A DNA stretch of 64,000 bases from Silvanigrella paludirubra (GCF_009208775.1 NZ_WFLM01000002.1:682001-746000); one strand, 5' to 3'. Numbered from the stretch's first letter, positions 9,106 through 16,497 are shown. A program made the numbers and translations. Notes: generated from the letters alone by a model not told the origin.

Positions 9106-9318
9106 CTCACAAGATATATTTTCTATTTCTACTTGTAAATAAAAAACTATATAAAAAAAATAATTGAGTTTTAAATTACCATTTTAAAATTAAAATTATT
9201 TAGTTAAAATATGAAACCAAATTAGATTTTTAATAATAATTAAAGCAATAAGAAATAAACTAATTATTATAAATATTTACTTACTAATTTATTCATTAAA
9301 AATGATTGGAACCATTAT
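9106..9318 (+). repeat. intergenic direct repeat, copy A (between membrane proteins 2 and 3)
   Basis: This spacer is closely similar along most of its length to 10141-10347. Both start CTCACAAGATATATTTTCTA, share AAATTACCATTTTAAAA and GAAACCAAATTAGATTTTTA, and end with AATTTATTCATTAAAAAT before the GGAACC-TATATG start region. It shows that the gene plus its spacer was duplicated as one unit. No open reading frame of note lies in it. Confidence 0.85.
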
Positions 9319-9335
9319 ATGTCATTGTCAATTGA
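9306..9335 (+). repeat. vestigial effector 3' end at membrane-protein copy 3
   Basis: In the effector's frame these codons read LEPLYVIVN-stop, against LEPLYVEIK-stop in the intact effector. The stop again ends 17 bases after the A of the membrane-protein ATG. An in-frame stop lies immediately upstream, so only the tail remains. Confidence 0.7.
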
Positions 9336-10140
9336 TATCGTATTATGCTTTTACTTTCTTTTTGCTTCCTTTATAATTTTTATTATTTCATTTTTCTTAA
9401 TTCAATTAAAAGTAATTAAAAATATTGAAAAAAGATACAATACTAAATTAGATTACCCGTTATTTATAAAATCATCTTTATCCAAAAGCTCTAATGTTGC
9501 AGATTATATATTATATTTATATTTAATAAAATTAAATATTTTAAAATATAAAGAACCAGTAATAATTAAACCATTATTACACCATTTAAATTATGATTTA
9601 AAGGATGAAACGAAAATAAATATAATAATATGTCTTATATTTTACATTTCAACAAAGACTTTGATATTATTATTTATTTCTATTGGATTACTCACAGGAG
9701 TTTTCCAAGAAATGTACGTATTATTTACCAGCTCAATGGAATATACAAATAAATGCTTATTTAATACTTCTATGGGATTTTTATTAGTTTATTTATTATT
9801 AACACCTTTTATAAAATTTAAAATACTTAAATCAATTGAAACAAAATATAATGTTAAAATAGAAAATAATCTTAATTTTCTTCTTTTTAAATATTTCGAT
9901 GTTTCAAACTACATAAAAGACCTTTTTTTATATGAAAAAAAAATATTCAAGATCAAAATGAGTAATTACTTAATAAAACCAAAACTTTCTGAATTTCCAT
10001 ATACAATTAAATCAGAAAGTAATATAAACATATTTATTTCTATTATTCATGCATATAGCTTAAAATTATTTATAATACTTTCATTTATATTTATTATAGG
10101 ATTAACATTTGATTTCGTTTTAGTTTTTGGTGATAAATAA
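9319..10140 (+). CDS. membrane protein 3 of the tandem family
   Basis: An intact 273-residue copy with the two-half layout of the family: KVIKNIEKRYNTKLDYP in the first half and KILKSIETKYNVKIENN in the second, each followed by a D-V-x-x-Y-I element and a Y-x-x-K-x-E box. Membrane stretches lie near residues 8-28, 102-125, 145-165 and 238-262. It is the closest relative of the frameshifted copy 2; the last 130 residues are almost the same. If the family is an immunity family, this copy would protect against a sister effector not present here. The ATG sits in the conserved TTGGAACC-N5-TATATG context rather than behind a standard ribosome site. Confidence 0.6.
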   Translation: MSLSIDIVLCFYFLFASFIIFIISFFLIQLKVIKNIEKRYNTKLDYPLFIKSSLSKSSNVADYILYLYLIKLNILKYKEPVIIKPLLHHLNYDLKDETKINIIICLIFYISTKTLILLFISIGLLTGVFQEMYVLFTSSMEYTNKCLFNTSMGFLLVYLLLTPFIKFKILKSIETKYNVKIENNLNFLLFKYFDVSNYIKDLFLYEKKIFKIKMSNYLIKPKLSEFPYTIKSESNINIFISIIHAYSLKLFIILSFIFIIGLTFDFVLVFGDK

Positions 10141-10347
10141 CTCACAAGATATATTTTCTATTTTTTGTTTTAAATAAAAAGTTAATTGATTTTTAAATTA
10201 CCATTTTAAAATTATTTAGCTAAAATTTGAAACCAAATTAGATTTTTAATCATAAAAAAATTTTAATCATGAAAGTAAAAACAAATAAGCTAATTATTAT
10301 AAATATTTACTTACTAATTTATTCATTAAAAATATTGGAACCTTTAT
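10141..10347 (+). repeat. intergenic direct repeat, copy B (between membrane proteins 3 and 4)
   Basis: This is the second copy of the spacer seen at 9106-9318, with small insertions and deletions and a few substitutions. Its 3' end is the better preserved of the two with respect to the effector: TTCATTAAAAATATTGGAACC against the effector's TTCCTTAAAAATATTGGAGCC. Confidence 0.85.
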
Positions 10348-10364
10348 ATGTTAACATCAACTGA
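10323..10364 (+). repeat. vestigial effector 3' end at membrane-protein copy 4, longest remnant
   Basis: Fourteen codons in the effector frame read SLKILEPLYVNIN-stop, against SLKILEPLYVEIK-stop at the end of the intact effector (7377-7418). Codon for codon this is the best preserved tail. The stop ends 17 bases after the first base of the ATG at 10348. Confidence 0.75.
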
Positions 10365-11184
10365 ATTCAAAGTAAATTTGTATTGTATAGGCTTTATACT
10401 ACCTTTACTTATAATTTCATTATTTTTAATTAGATTTAAAATTATAAATAATATTGAAAAAAGATACAATATAAAACTTGGGAAACCTTTATTCATTCCA
10501 GCTCAGTTTGCTGCTTTAGCAAAATGTTTTAATGTAGCTGATTATATAACATATTTGTATCTTATAAAAATAGGCCTTTTAAAATTTAGAGAACGTATAT
10601 ATAATAAGCCTCTATTATATGAAATAAATTACACTTTAAAAGATGAATCAAAATTCAATATAATGGTTTGCATACTATTTTCAATTACTCATAGAATTAA
10701 TATTGCAGCTTTTATTTTTTTAGCTTACATAACAGGTACAATTCAAGAAGCTTATTTATTATTCATTAAATCCCTTTATTTTACAAATTTTATTTTGCTT
10801 TATATTTCACTTTCTTTTTTATTAATCTATCTAATAATTACTCCTATAATAAAAATTAAAATTTTAAAAAAATTAGAGTCAGAATATAATATAATAATTA
10901 AAAACAGTTTTAATTTTATTTACAACAGATACTTTTATGTTTCAAACCATATTAAAGATCTTTACTTATCTGAAAAAAATATTTTTAAGTTAAAGAAAGG
11001 AAATTATATATTAAAATCTGAACTTACAGAAATCCAATATTCAATAAAAAACGAAAGTAAATTCAATATTTACATTTGCATAATACACAGTTACAGCGTT
11101 AGATTATTTGCTATATTTATATTTATATTTATATTTGCTATAAGTGTTACTCTTGATATAGCTTATATTTTTGGTGACAAATAA
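10348..11184 (+). CDS. membrane protein 4 of the tandem family
   Basis: Intact, 278 residues. It has the family's two halves: KIINNIEKRYNIKLGKP then FNVADYITYLYLIKIGLLKF in the first, KILKKLESEYNIIIKNS then FYVSNHIKDLYLSEKNIFKL in the second, each followed by the K-x-E-S-K-F-N-I box. The membrane segments are placed as in the other copies. The first half is closest to copy 6 (shared TYLYLIKIG/ERK-type block and TGTIQEAYLLFIKS). The gene ends in FGDK-stop followed by CTCAC, the same junction as copies 2, 3 and 6. Copy 5 starts 21 bases later, so copies 4 and 5 are the most tightly spaced pair. Confidence 0.6.
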   Translation: MLTSTEFKVNLYCIGFILPLLIISLFLIRFKIINNIEKRYNIKLGKPLFIPAQFAALAKCFNVADYITYLYLIKIGLLKFRERIYNKPLLYEINYTLKDESKFNIMVCILFSITHRINIAAFIFLAYITGTIQEAYLLFIKSLYFTNFILLYISLSFLLIYLIITPIIKIKILKKLESEYNIIIKNSFNFIYNRYFYVSNHIKDLYLSEKNIFKLKKGNYILKSELTEIQYSIKNESKFNIYICIIHSYSVRLFAIFIFIFIFAISVTLDIAYIFGDK

Positions 11185-11205
11185 CTCACCTTTAGGATTG
11201 ATTGT

Positions 11206-12048
11206 ATGTCAATATGGATTAAATTAGATATAATTGATTACATAATAGTAATATCTATTATATTATTTTTAATAACATTACCTTTAATGCATTTCAAAGT
11301 AATTAAAAATATTGAAGATAAATATAATTCCAAAATTGGAAATTCATTTTATGGTGGATTTAAATATTTAAACATTTCAAATTATGTAATTTTCTTGTTA
11401 ATTGTTAAAAAAGGTTTCATTAAGCATAGAGAGCCATTAATACAAAAACCATTAATTTTAAAGCCATTAATTTTAAAGCCATTACTATATAAATTAAATT
11501 ACAAAATTGATAATGAATCTAAATTTAACATTATAATATGCATTTTATTTTCATTATCATCATTTATTTTTTTAATTGGTATCTTAATTAACTCATACCT
11601 TATAGGAGATTTAAAAAAAGATTTCATTGAATTTAAGAATTCAATGAATTTAATTAGCTTAATATTTTTATATATTTCAATATTTTTTTTCACAGTTCAT
11701 TTATCAATAACTCCTATTATAAAATTTAAAATACTTAAAGAAATTGAATTAAAATACAAAGTAATTATTAAAAATAGCCATTCTTTTTTGTATACTAAAT
11801 ATTTTGATGTTTCAAACTATATCAAAGACCTTTTTTATGCAGAAAAAAATATTTTTAAATTAAAAAAAAACAATTATATAATGAAACCAAATCTTTCTGA
11901 ATTCCCATATTCAATTAAAAATGAGAGTAAATTTAATATTCAAATCTGTTTCATTCATGCTTATAGTTTAAAATTATTTGGAATTTTTATTGCTTTATCT
12001 CTAATTGGATTATCTTTGGACTTTATATCACTATTTGGAAATAAATAA
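11206..12048 (+). CDS. membrane protein 5 of the tandem family, with internal KPLIL repeat
   Basis: Intact, 280 residues. The second half (YFDVSNYIKDLFYAEKNIFKL, NLSEFPYSIKNESKFNI) fits the family closely. The first half is more diverged and carries a short tandem duplication, EPLIQKPLILKPLILKPLLY, encoded by a 15-base unit repeated near 11440-11490; the other copies have a single KPLLY-type element. Its start region is also different: ATG follows AGGATTGATTGT, and only a trace of the vestigial effector tail is left (LYVNMD-stop in the other frame, with the stop again ending 17 bases after the A of ATG). Strand slippage at the 15-base repeat could vary this protein between strains. Confidence 0.6.
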   Translation: MSIWIKLDIIDYIIVISIILFLITLPLMHFKVIKNIEDKYNSKIGNSFYGGFKYLNISNYVIFLLIVKKGFIKHREPLIQKPLILKPLILKPLLYKLNYKIDNESKFNIIICILFSLSSFIFLIGILINSYLIGDLKKDFIEFKNSMNLISLIFLYISIFFFTVHLSITPIIKFKILKEIELKYKVIIKNSHSFLYTKYFDVSNYIKDLFYAEKNIFKLKKNNYIMKPNLSEFPYSIKNESKFNIQICFIHAYSLKLFGIFIALSLIGLSLDFISLFGNK

Positions 12049-12081
12049 CAATATTTATTCTTGATTTATAATTAATAAATA

Positions 12082-12111
12082 TTGGAACCACTATATGTTA
12101 ACGTCAACTAA
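12082..12111 (+). repeat. vestigial effector 3' end at membrane-protein copy 6
   Basis: The codons read LEPLYVNVN-stop in the effector frame. The stop (TAA) ends 17 bases after the A of the ATG at 12095, as in the other copies. An in-frame stop is found a few codons upstream. Confidence 0.7.
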
Positions 12112-12922
12112 ATTAATTATAAGTTTATATTCCATTAGTTTTATTCTTCCAATCTGCATTATATCATTATTACTAGTTAGATATAAAGTCATAAAAAATA
12201 TTGAAAAAAGATACCACACTATACTTGATACCCCATTATTTATAAGTGCTTCATTTTCGATCGGAGCTAGAAGTTTTAATGTTTCTGACTATATAACATA
12301 TTTATTCTTAGTAAAAATAGGATTTTTAAAATTTAAAGAACGAAAATTAATTAAACCAATACTTTATGAAATAAATTACACTTTAAATGATGAATCAAAA
12401 TTTAATATTATAATTTGCATATTATTTTCAATAACACATAGAATTATTTTTATTATTTTTATTTTTATAGCATATATCACGGGAGTGATTCAGGAAGGAT
12501 ATTTATTATTCACTAAATCCTCAAAAGACACAATTCTACTTATATTTAATATTTCAATAACATTTTTATTAATTCACTTATTTCTAACTCCCATCATTAA
12601 GTTCAAGGTTCTTAAAAAAATAGAATTAGAATATAATGTCAGGATAGATAAAAGTTTGAATATTTTTTACAATAAATATTTTGATGTTTCAAATTATATT
12701 AAAGATCTTTTTTTAGCCGAAAAAAAGATCTTTAAATTAAAAAATAATTATGTTATGAAACCAAATCTCTCAGATTTTCCGTATTGTATAAAAAATGAAA
12801 GTAATTTAAATATATACATTTGCATAATACACGCTTATAGCATTAAATTATTTGCTTTATTTATATTTATATTTGCTATTGGATTTACTCTTGATATAGC
12901 ATCTGTTTTTGTTGATAAATAA
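12095..12922 (+). CDS. membrane protein 6 of the tandem family, last of the array
   Basis: Intact, 275 residues with the family's two halves (KVIKNIEKRYHTILDTP / FNVSDYITYLFLVKIGFLKF, then KVLKKIELEYNVRIDKS / FDVSNYIKDLFLAEKKIFKL). The N-terminal half resembles copy 4. Its end (FVDK-stop, CTCAC) is followed within a few bases by the repeat at 12929-12997, so the array stops where decayed, repeat-bearing DNA begins. If the array grew by unequal crossing over or by displacement of older effector-immunity pairs, this end would be the oldest; that is inference. Confidence 0.6.
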   Translation: MLTSTKLIISLYSISFILPICIISLLLVRYKVIKNIEKRYHTILDTPLFISASFSIGARSFNVSDYITYLFLVKIGFLKFKERKLIKPILYEINYTLNDESKFNIIICILFSITHRIIFIIFIFIAYITGVIQEGYLLFTKSSKDTILLIFNISITFLLIHLFLTPIIKFKVLKKIELEYNVRIDKSLNIFYNKYFDVSNYIKDLFLAEKKIFKLKNNYVMKPNLSDFPYCIKNESNLNIYICIIHAYSIKLFALFIFIFAIGFTLDIASVFVDK

Positions 12923-12928
12923 CTCACG

Positions 12929-12997
12929 TGCTTTGTGCCCCATTTGAAGTTGACACATGATTAATTTGAATTTTAATACTGTATTGGGTTCATCATT
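12929..12997 (-). repeat. inverted repeat element, left copy
   Basis: This stretch (TGCTTTGTGCCCCATTTGAA at its left end) is the inverted, roughly 85% matching counterpart of 14504-14571. The shared core includes GTTGACACATGATTAAT and GAATTTTAATACTGTATT. Read on the minus strand both copies give a similar peptide (NDE-x-NTVLKF-x-LIMCQL), so they derive from one sequence. The two copies frame the toxin-antitoxin region. The CCCCATTTGA-GTTGACAC end loosely recalls ends of IS3/IS481-type elements, but no transposase remains, so the origin is open. Confidence 0.6.
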
Positions 12998-13726
12998 TCC
13001 ATCTGTAAAATATTTTCCTTGAGAAATTCTATACAGCAATAAACCTGCCATTTTTTCAATCGGTAAATGATAATATTAAGCAGAGATATCAAACATAAAG
13101 ATGCCACCGAGGCAAGATTTTAATCCATATATATCATGTATGTTATGTATTTATATTTAATTATTCTTTATTTGCTCAAATCAATCCTTGAAATATTATT
13201 TTTTTAAGTGATGGATAAATAATTCTATTATTATTTTTAAATGAATTTCTATTAAAATTTTCCTGCTACTTTTTTACTTAATTTTTCATTCCACAACCTA
13301 CCCATTAGTAAAGAATGTTCTTCCATAATTTTATCATTTTCATCTTCGCTTGCTTTTTTAACATTTAGCGTAAGAACGGGTTTTTTTAGCCATTGCCCTA
13401 ATGCTTGATTTAATTATAGTGAAAACATAATTCTATATTTTTTTTAATATTTTCATATATTTGTTGTGCTAAATAAGGATCTAAATTAAACGATCTTTTA
13501 ATAATACTCATAGCTTTCCTCGTTATATTTTTTTCTTCAGCCTTTTTTAGTTTAAAGAGTTAATGTAATTTTTTACATAAAAAAAACTTTTACCTTCAAA
13601 TCCATTTAATACTTGTCTGCAGATAAAAAACAAACCAGGCAGTCAACTAATTAATAATAATGATATAAAATAAAAACCCTATAAAATAGGATATTTTAAT
13701 TGAGACTAAAGGGGTAAAGTTTTTTT
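12998..13726. other. decayed intergenic stretch between the array and the toxin-antitoxin pair
   Basis: About 730 bases without an intact gene. Apart from the broken antitoxin-like gene listed separately (13252-13511), the minus strand around 13000-13130 reads as short coding-like fragments separated by a stop (for example MAGLLLYRISQGKYFTDGND joined to the repeat, preceded by a frame ending in GGIFMFDIS). I cannot assign them to a family. The last 150 bases before 13727 are AT-rich and presumably hold the toxin promoter. Confidence 0.5.
13252..13511 (-). pseudogene. broken antitoxin-like gene
   Basis: An ATG at 13511 with a good GAGGAAA ribosome site opens MSIIKRSFNLDPYLAQQIYEN, which stops after 33 codons. 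In another frame the protein continues with NQALGQWLKKP and runs to a stop at 13252 (about 50 codons, ending in LWNEKLSKKVAGKF). Joined, they make a protein of about 85 residues of the type seen in small ribbon-helix-helix antitoxins. The length of 260 bases confirms that a frameshift is needed. No partner toxin is visible next to it. Confidence 0.45.
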
Positions 13727-14020
13727 ATGGTAAATTACGTTTATCGACAAATTAAACAAGCATTTTCAAAGAATCAAGCTCAATTAATAGTAGGAAAAAT
13801 CGAAAAAGAATTACGTGATGATCCAGAGGCTGGAGATTTAATAGAAGGGACTTATGGCTTGAGAAAGCTTCGAGTTTCTGATGGAAGTAAAGGGAAAAGT
13901 GGAGGGTTACGAGTTCTTTATTTGGATATTAAATTGATAGAACGAATTTATATCATCGCTTTTTTTCCAAAAAATGTGAAAGAAAATTTAACAAAATCTG
14001 AAAGAAATTTTCTTGCTTAA
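13727..14020 (+). CDS. RelE/HigB-like toxin
   Basis: The 97-residue product fits the RelE/HigB toxin superfamily, mRNA-cleaving partners in type II toxin-antitoxin pairs. The recognisable core is GDLIEGTYGLRKLRV followed by SKGKSGGLRVLYLDI and IYIIAFFPKNVKENLT, matching the family pattern GdxIxGTGGLRKxR...GKSGGxRVxY...YxKNxKxdLT. The expected basic residues in the core are present, so the toxin looks intact. An AAAGGGGTAAAG lies upstream of the ATG. The antitoxin gene follows 31 bases later (toxin first, as in higBA order). The pair sits between two inverted repeat copies, consistent with acquisition as a mobile module. Confidence 0.8.
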   Translation: MVNYVYRQIKQAFSKNQAQLIVGKIEKELRDDPEAGDLIEGTYGLRKLRVSDGSKGKSGGLRVLYLDIKLIERIYIIAFFPKNVKENLTKSERNFLA

Positions 14021-14051
14021 GTAGTTTTAAATATTAAAAGTGAGGCTGAAA

Positions 14052-14342
14052 ATGAAAAAACAAAAAAGAAAAAATGAATATTTTGATGAAATTTTGTCCG
14101 CTCTAAACGAGGCTTTAGAGCATGCAAAAGGAAATAAAAAGCTAAAAATGACAAGTGTAAAAATTCATCCTGTGCAGGATATGACTGCAAAAGAAATAAG
14201 TAAATTAAGAGAAAAGCTATCCTTTTCTCAAGCTATTTTTGCAGAGTTTTTAGGAGTATCTAAAAAAACAGTTGAAGCATGGGAATACGGTAAGAGCCAT
14301 CCCAATGGAGCGGCTTTACGTCTATTAAATTATACTAGTTAA
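14052..14342 (+). CDS. HTH antitoxin (HigA/XRE-like), partner of the upstream toxin
   Basis: The ATG at 14052 is chosen because GAGG lies 7 bases upstream; a GTG at 14040 in the same frame is less likely. The 96-residue product has a flexible N-terminal part that would bind the toxin and a C-terminal helix-turn-helix: ISKLREKLSFSQAIFAEFLGVSKKTVEAWEYG, with the typical Q-x-x-F-A-x-x-L-G-V-S-x-x-T-V-x-x-W-E spacing of XRE domains, ending in P-N-G-A-A-L-R-L-L. Such antitoxins neutralise the toxin and repress their own operon. Confidence 0.82.
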   Translation: MKKQKRKNEYFDEILSALNEALEHAKGNKKLKMTSVKIHPVQDMTAKEISKLREKLSFSQAIFAEFLGVSKKTVEAWEYGKSHPNGAALRLLNYTS

Positions 14343-14477
14343 GATCCTCAATATTTTGAAGAAAAAGTAATTAAAAAAAATGAAATAGCATAGCTTTTGT
14401 ATCAAATTTTTAAGCAGGGTGTATTCCGATAAAAGATGTAATCTTTTTAAGTCGAATGCTACTTGAAAAATCGAATT

Positions 14478-14571
14478 TGCTTTGGACCCAATTCCGGGCT
14501 TGCAATGATGAGTTTAATACAGTATTAAAATTCACATTAATCATGTGTCAACTCAAATGGGGTCCAAAGCA
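14478..14571 (+). repeat. inverted repeat element, right copy, with its own terminal inverted repeats
   Basis: This 94-base unit starts TGCTTTGGACCC and ends GGGTCCAAAGCA, a perfect 12-base terminal inverted repeat, like a very short MITE. Its inner part (14504-14571) matches 12929-12997 in inverted orientation. The left copy lacks the second terminus. It lies directly downstream of a minus-strand membrane-protein gene, on the 3' side of that gene, and may mark an insertion or recombination border. Confidence 0.6.
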
Positions 14572-14844
14572 TTATATAAATACAAGAGATATCCAGAAAG
14601 AGTAATATAAAAGTATAATAATATATATAAACTTATTTCTTCTAGATTTAAATAATAAGTAAAAACTAATCGGTATTACAAAAAGCCACCAAATAAATTC
14701 AATACTTGATGAATATTGAAATTCGTTATAAAAATTATTTTTTTGATTCCTATTTTCAATATATCTAGCAATTAAAAACACTAAAAAATAGGATAGAAAA
14801 TTGAATAAAACAAAATAAATTAATTTAAAAGTTGGTTTTTTCAA
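14572..14844 (-). CDS. small membrane protein downstream of the Tae4 operon
   Basis: Unknown 90-residue protein with about three hydrophobic segments (residues 7-25, 47-62 and 70-90) and short charged loops (RYIENRNQKNNF, KSRRNK). It begins 39 bases after the end of the larger membrane protein and is the last gene of the run vgrG-PAAR-tae4. The ATG follows AAGGAATAAATTG, an acceptable ribosome site. It may belong to the same immunity function as its larger neighbour or be an unrelated small gene; the sequence does not decide this. The final codons abut the right copy of the inverted repeat, so the 3' end could have been altered by that insertion. Confidence 0.4.
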   Translation of the reverse strand: MKKPTFKLIYFVLFNFLSYFLVFLIARYIENRNQKNNFYNEFQYSSSIEFIWWLFVIPISFYLLFKSRRNKFIYIIILLYYSFWISLVFI

Positions 14845-14883
14845 TTTATTCCTTATAAATTAGAAGTAAATATCTTTAAATAA

Positions 14884-15786
14884 TTACTTTTTTAAAGTTA
14901 ATTTTAATAATACATAAATAAGATATGGTATAATTATCAATATATTAAAATATATTAAAAATCTATCATAAGAAATTAATGATAAATAATTTCTTATGAT
15001 TAAAAATAAACTTGTAAATATGAATACAAGAGACAAATACAACAGAATTCTAAATATTTTTAATTTATTTTTGATTATAAAAAAACTAACACATGCAGGA
15101 ATTGAGGTAAGCAGACTAAAAAAATAATAAGGAATCAAATAATCACTTTGATTATTTTTTAAAACAATATTTTTCTCTAAAAATATAAAACTTTTATTAT
15201 ATTCACTCAGCCATCCTATTACTAAGCAAATAAAAATATATATCATATGCCCCAGAACAGGATATTTCATATATGAAAGAATAGATTTTAATTTCATAAA
15301 TATATAAATGTTAAAATTACATTGCTTTATAGAAATTAAATTATAATTAATTAATACATAATAGGATAATTTTGTTAGAAAAATACTAAAAATTGGTAAA
15401 ATCAATAAAACAAAAATTAATTCTAATATTAGATAATTATTTTGAAATAACATTAAGCGATATAAAATCATTTCTTTTAATATTAAATACAATAATATTA
15501 ATAATATACTATTAAATAAGGATAAATATATTTTTAATAAAAAATATTTGCAATTTATTTTATAAAAATCATTATCCATAATAAAAGAACCATAAAAAAC
15601 GAAAAAATATTTTATGTAATAATAATATTCAAAAATCTCAATATTTTTAACAAAGCCAAATTGATAATCACTTGAGTACATTTTATTTATTTCATTATCA
15701 AAAATAAATAAATAAATACAAAATGAAATATTTACAAATATGTATATTAAAAATGATTTTAACTTCACCATTAAAGATTTATACAT
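14884..15786 (-). CDS. polytopic membrane protein directly after tae4, candidate immunity
   Basis: Unknown protein of 300 residues with roughly eight hydrophobic segments and no soluble domain of note. It starts immediately after the tae4 stop codon (TAA followed by ATG), so the two are co-translated. In T6SS loci the gene in this place usually encodes the cognate immunity protein. For Tae4 that is normally the small periplasmic Tai4 (about 120 residues with a signal peptide), which is not seen here. Either this membrane protein takes that role in an unusual way or it serves another purpose. The extreme Ile, Leu, Tyr and Lys content and very low GC suggest weak constraint or recent transfer. 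Confidence 0.45.
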   Translation of the reverse strand: MYKSLMVKLKSFLIYIFVNISFCIYLFIFDNEINKMYSSDYQFGFVKNIEIFEYYYYIKYFFVFYGSFIMDNDFYKINCKYFLLKIYLSLFNSILLILLYLILKEMILYRLMLFQNNYLILELIFVLLILPIFSIFLTKLSYYVLINYNLISIKQCNFNIYIFMKLKSILSYMKYPVLGHMIYIFICLVIGWLSEYNKSFIFLEKNIVLKNNQSDYLIPYYFFSLLTSIPACVSFFIIKNKLKIFRILLYLSLVFIFTSLFLIIRNYLSLISYDRFLIYFNILIIIPYLIYVLLKLTLKK

Positions 15787-16497
15787 TTAATTCATTTCCC
15801 AAAACCAAACTTCTTTATTTTTGCTATATCTTGTGACTCCAGTAAAAGGAATAAAACCTAAAAACTCATGCATAATCATAGATGATGCTGTTAGTTTGTC
15901 TTTGTTCCAAAGGTCAATATGATCACCACTTCTATTTTGATCGCTCTCATTTGATCTCATCCAGAAATCTTTTATAAATATTATTCCCGTTTTTCCATCT
16001 ATTTCATCCTTAAAATTTTTACTTTTTTCTTTAATCTCTGCCAATAAAGGTTTCATCTTTTTTTTATTTTTTTCATTTTCATTTTTAATTTTAATTTTCT
16101 CATTTTCATTTTTAATTTTCTCATTTTCTTTATCTATTGTTTCTTGAGTTTTAAAATCTTGACATGTTATTATATTACCAAAAGGTTTTAAATATCTTAA
16201 CCAATTTGCCATTTCTTCAGCACCTCTAGCAAATCCGTGCTTACATTTCATTCCTTTAAAAGATGCCATATTTACTTCACTTTTTTTAAAGCAATAATGC
16301 ATATTTATTGCACATTGGTTATCATATAAATATAAACCTTTAGAATTTTTTTCATCGCATGCTTTTTTTATTCCATTTATATTTGGATGATTATTCCATA
16401 AATCTTCAAATTTTGGAATAAATATTTTTACAGTTACATTTGTATTTTTTTTGCTATTTGTTTTGGTTTTTATTGGTTTATTGTTATTTTTAGGCAT
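15787..16497 (-). CDS. tae4: Tae4-type peptidoglycan amidase, T6SS effector
   Basis: Tae4 effectors are delivered into the periplasm of rivals and cut the D-Glu to mDAP bond of peptidoglycan stems. The 236-residue product shows the family's elements in order: IPKFEDLWNNHPN (about 28-40), YDNQCAINMHYCF with the catalytic Cys, a C-x-H-G-F-A-R-G-A-E-E-M-A-N-W-L helix, then GKTGIIFIKDFW, SGDHIDLWNKDKLT with the catalytic His, and EVWFWEM at the C-terminus. An unusual insertion of about 35 residues made almost wholly of Lys, Glu and Asn lies between the halves (about 120-160). There is no signal peptide, as expected for a needle-delivered effector. It starts 5 bases after the PAAR stop, so it is probably delivered by that PAAR and VgrG. 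Confidence 0.85.
   Translation of the reverse strand: MPKNNNKPIKTKTNSKKNTNVTVKIFIPKFEDLWNNHPNINGIKKACDEKNSKGLYLYDNQCAINMHYCFKKSEVNMASFKGMKCKHGFARGAEEMANWLRYLKPFGNIITCQDFKTQETIDKENEKIKNENEKIKIKNENEKNKKKMKPLLAEIKEKSKNFKDEIDGKTGIIFIKDFWMRSNESDQNRSGDHIDLWNKDKLTASSMIMHEFLGFIPFTGVTRYSKNKEVWFWEMN

Noticed and set aside
9106-10347. Regularly spaced repeats that could look like a CRISPR or other array
   Set aside because: There are only two long spacer copies tied to gene duplication; no short repeats with unique spacers and no cas genes.
12857-13051. 64-codon minus-strand frame across the end of the array
   Set aside because: It spans the end of the sixth membrane-protein gene and the repeat copy; no ribosome site. 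Treated as repeat-derived remnant.
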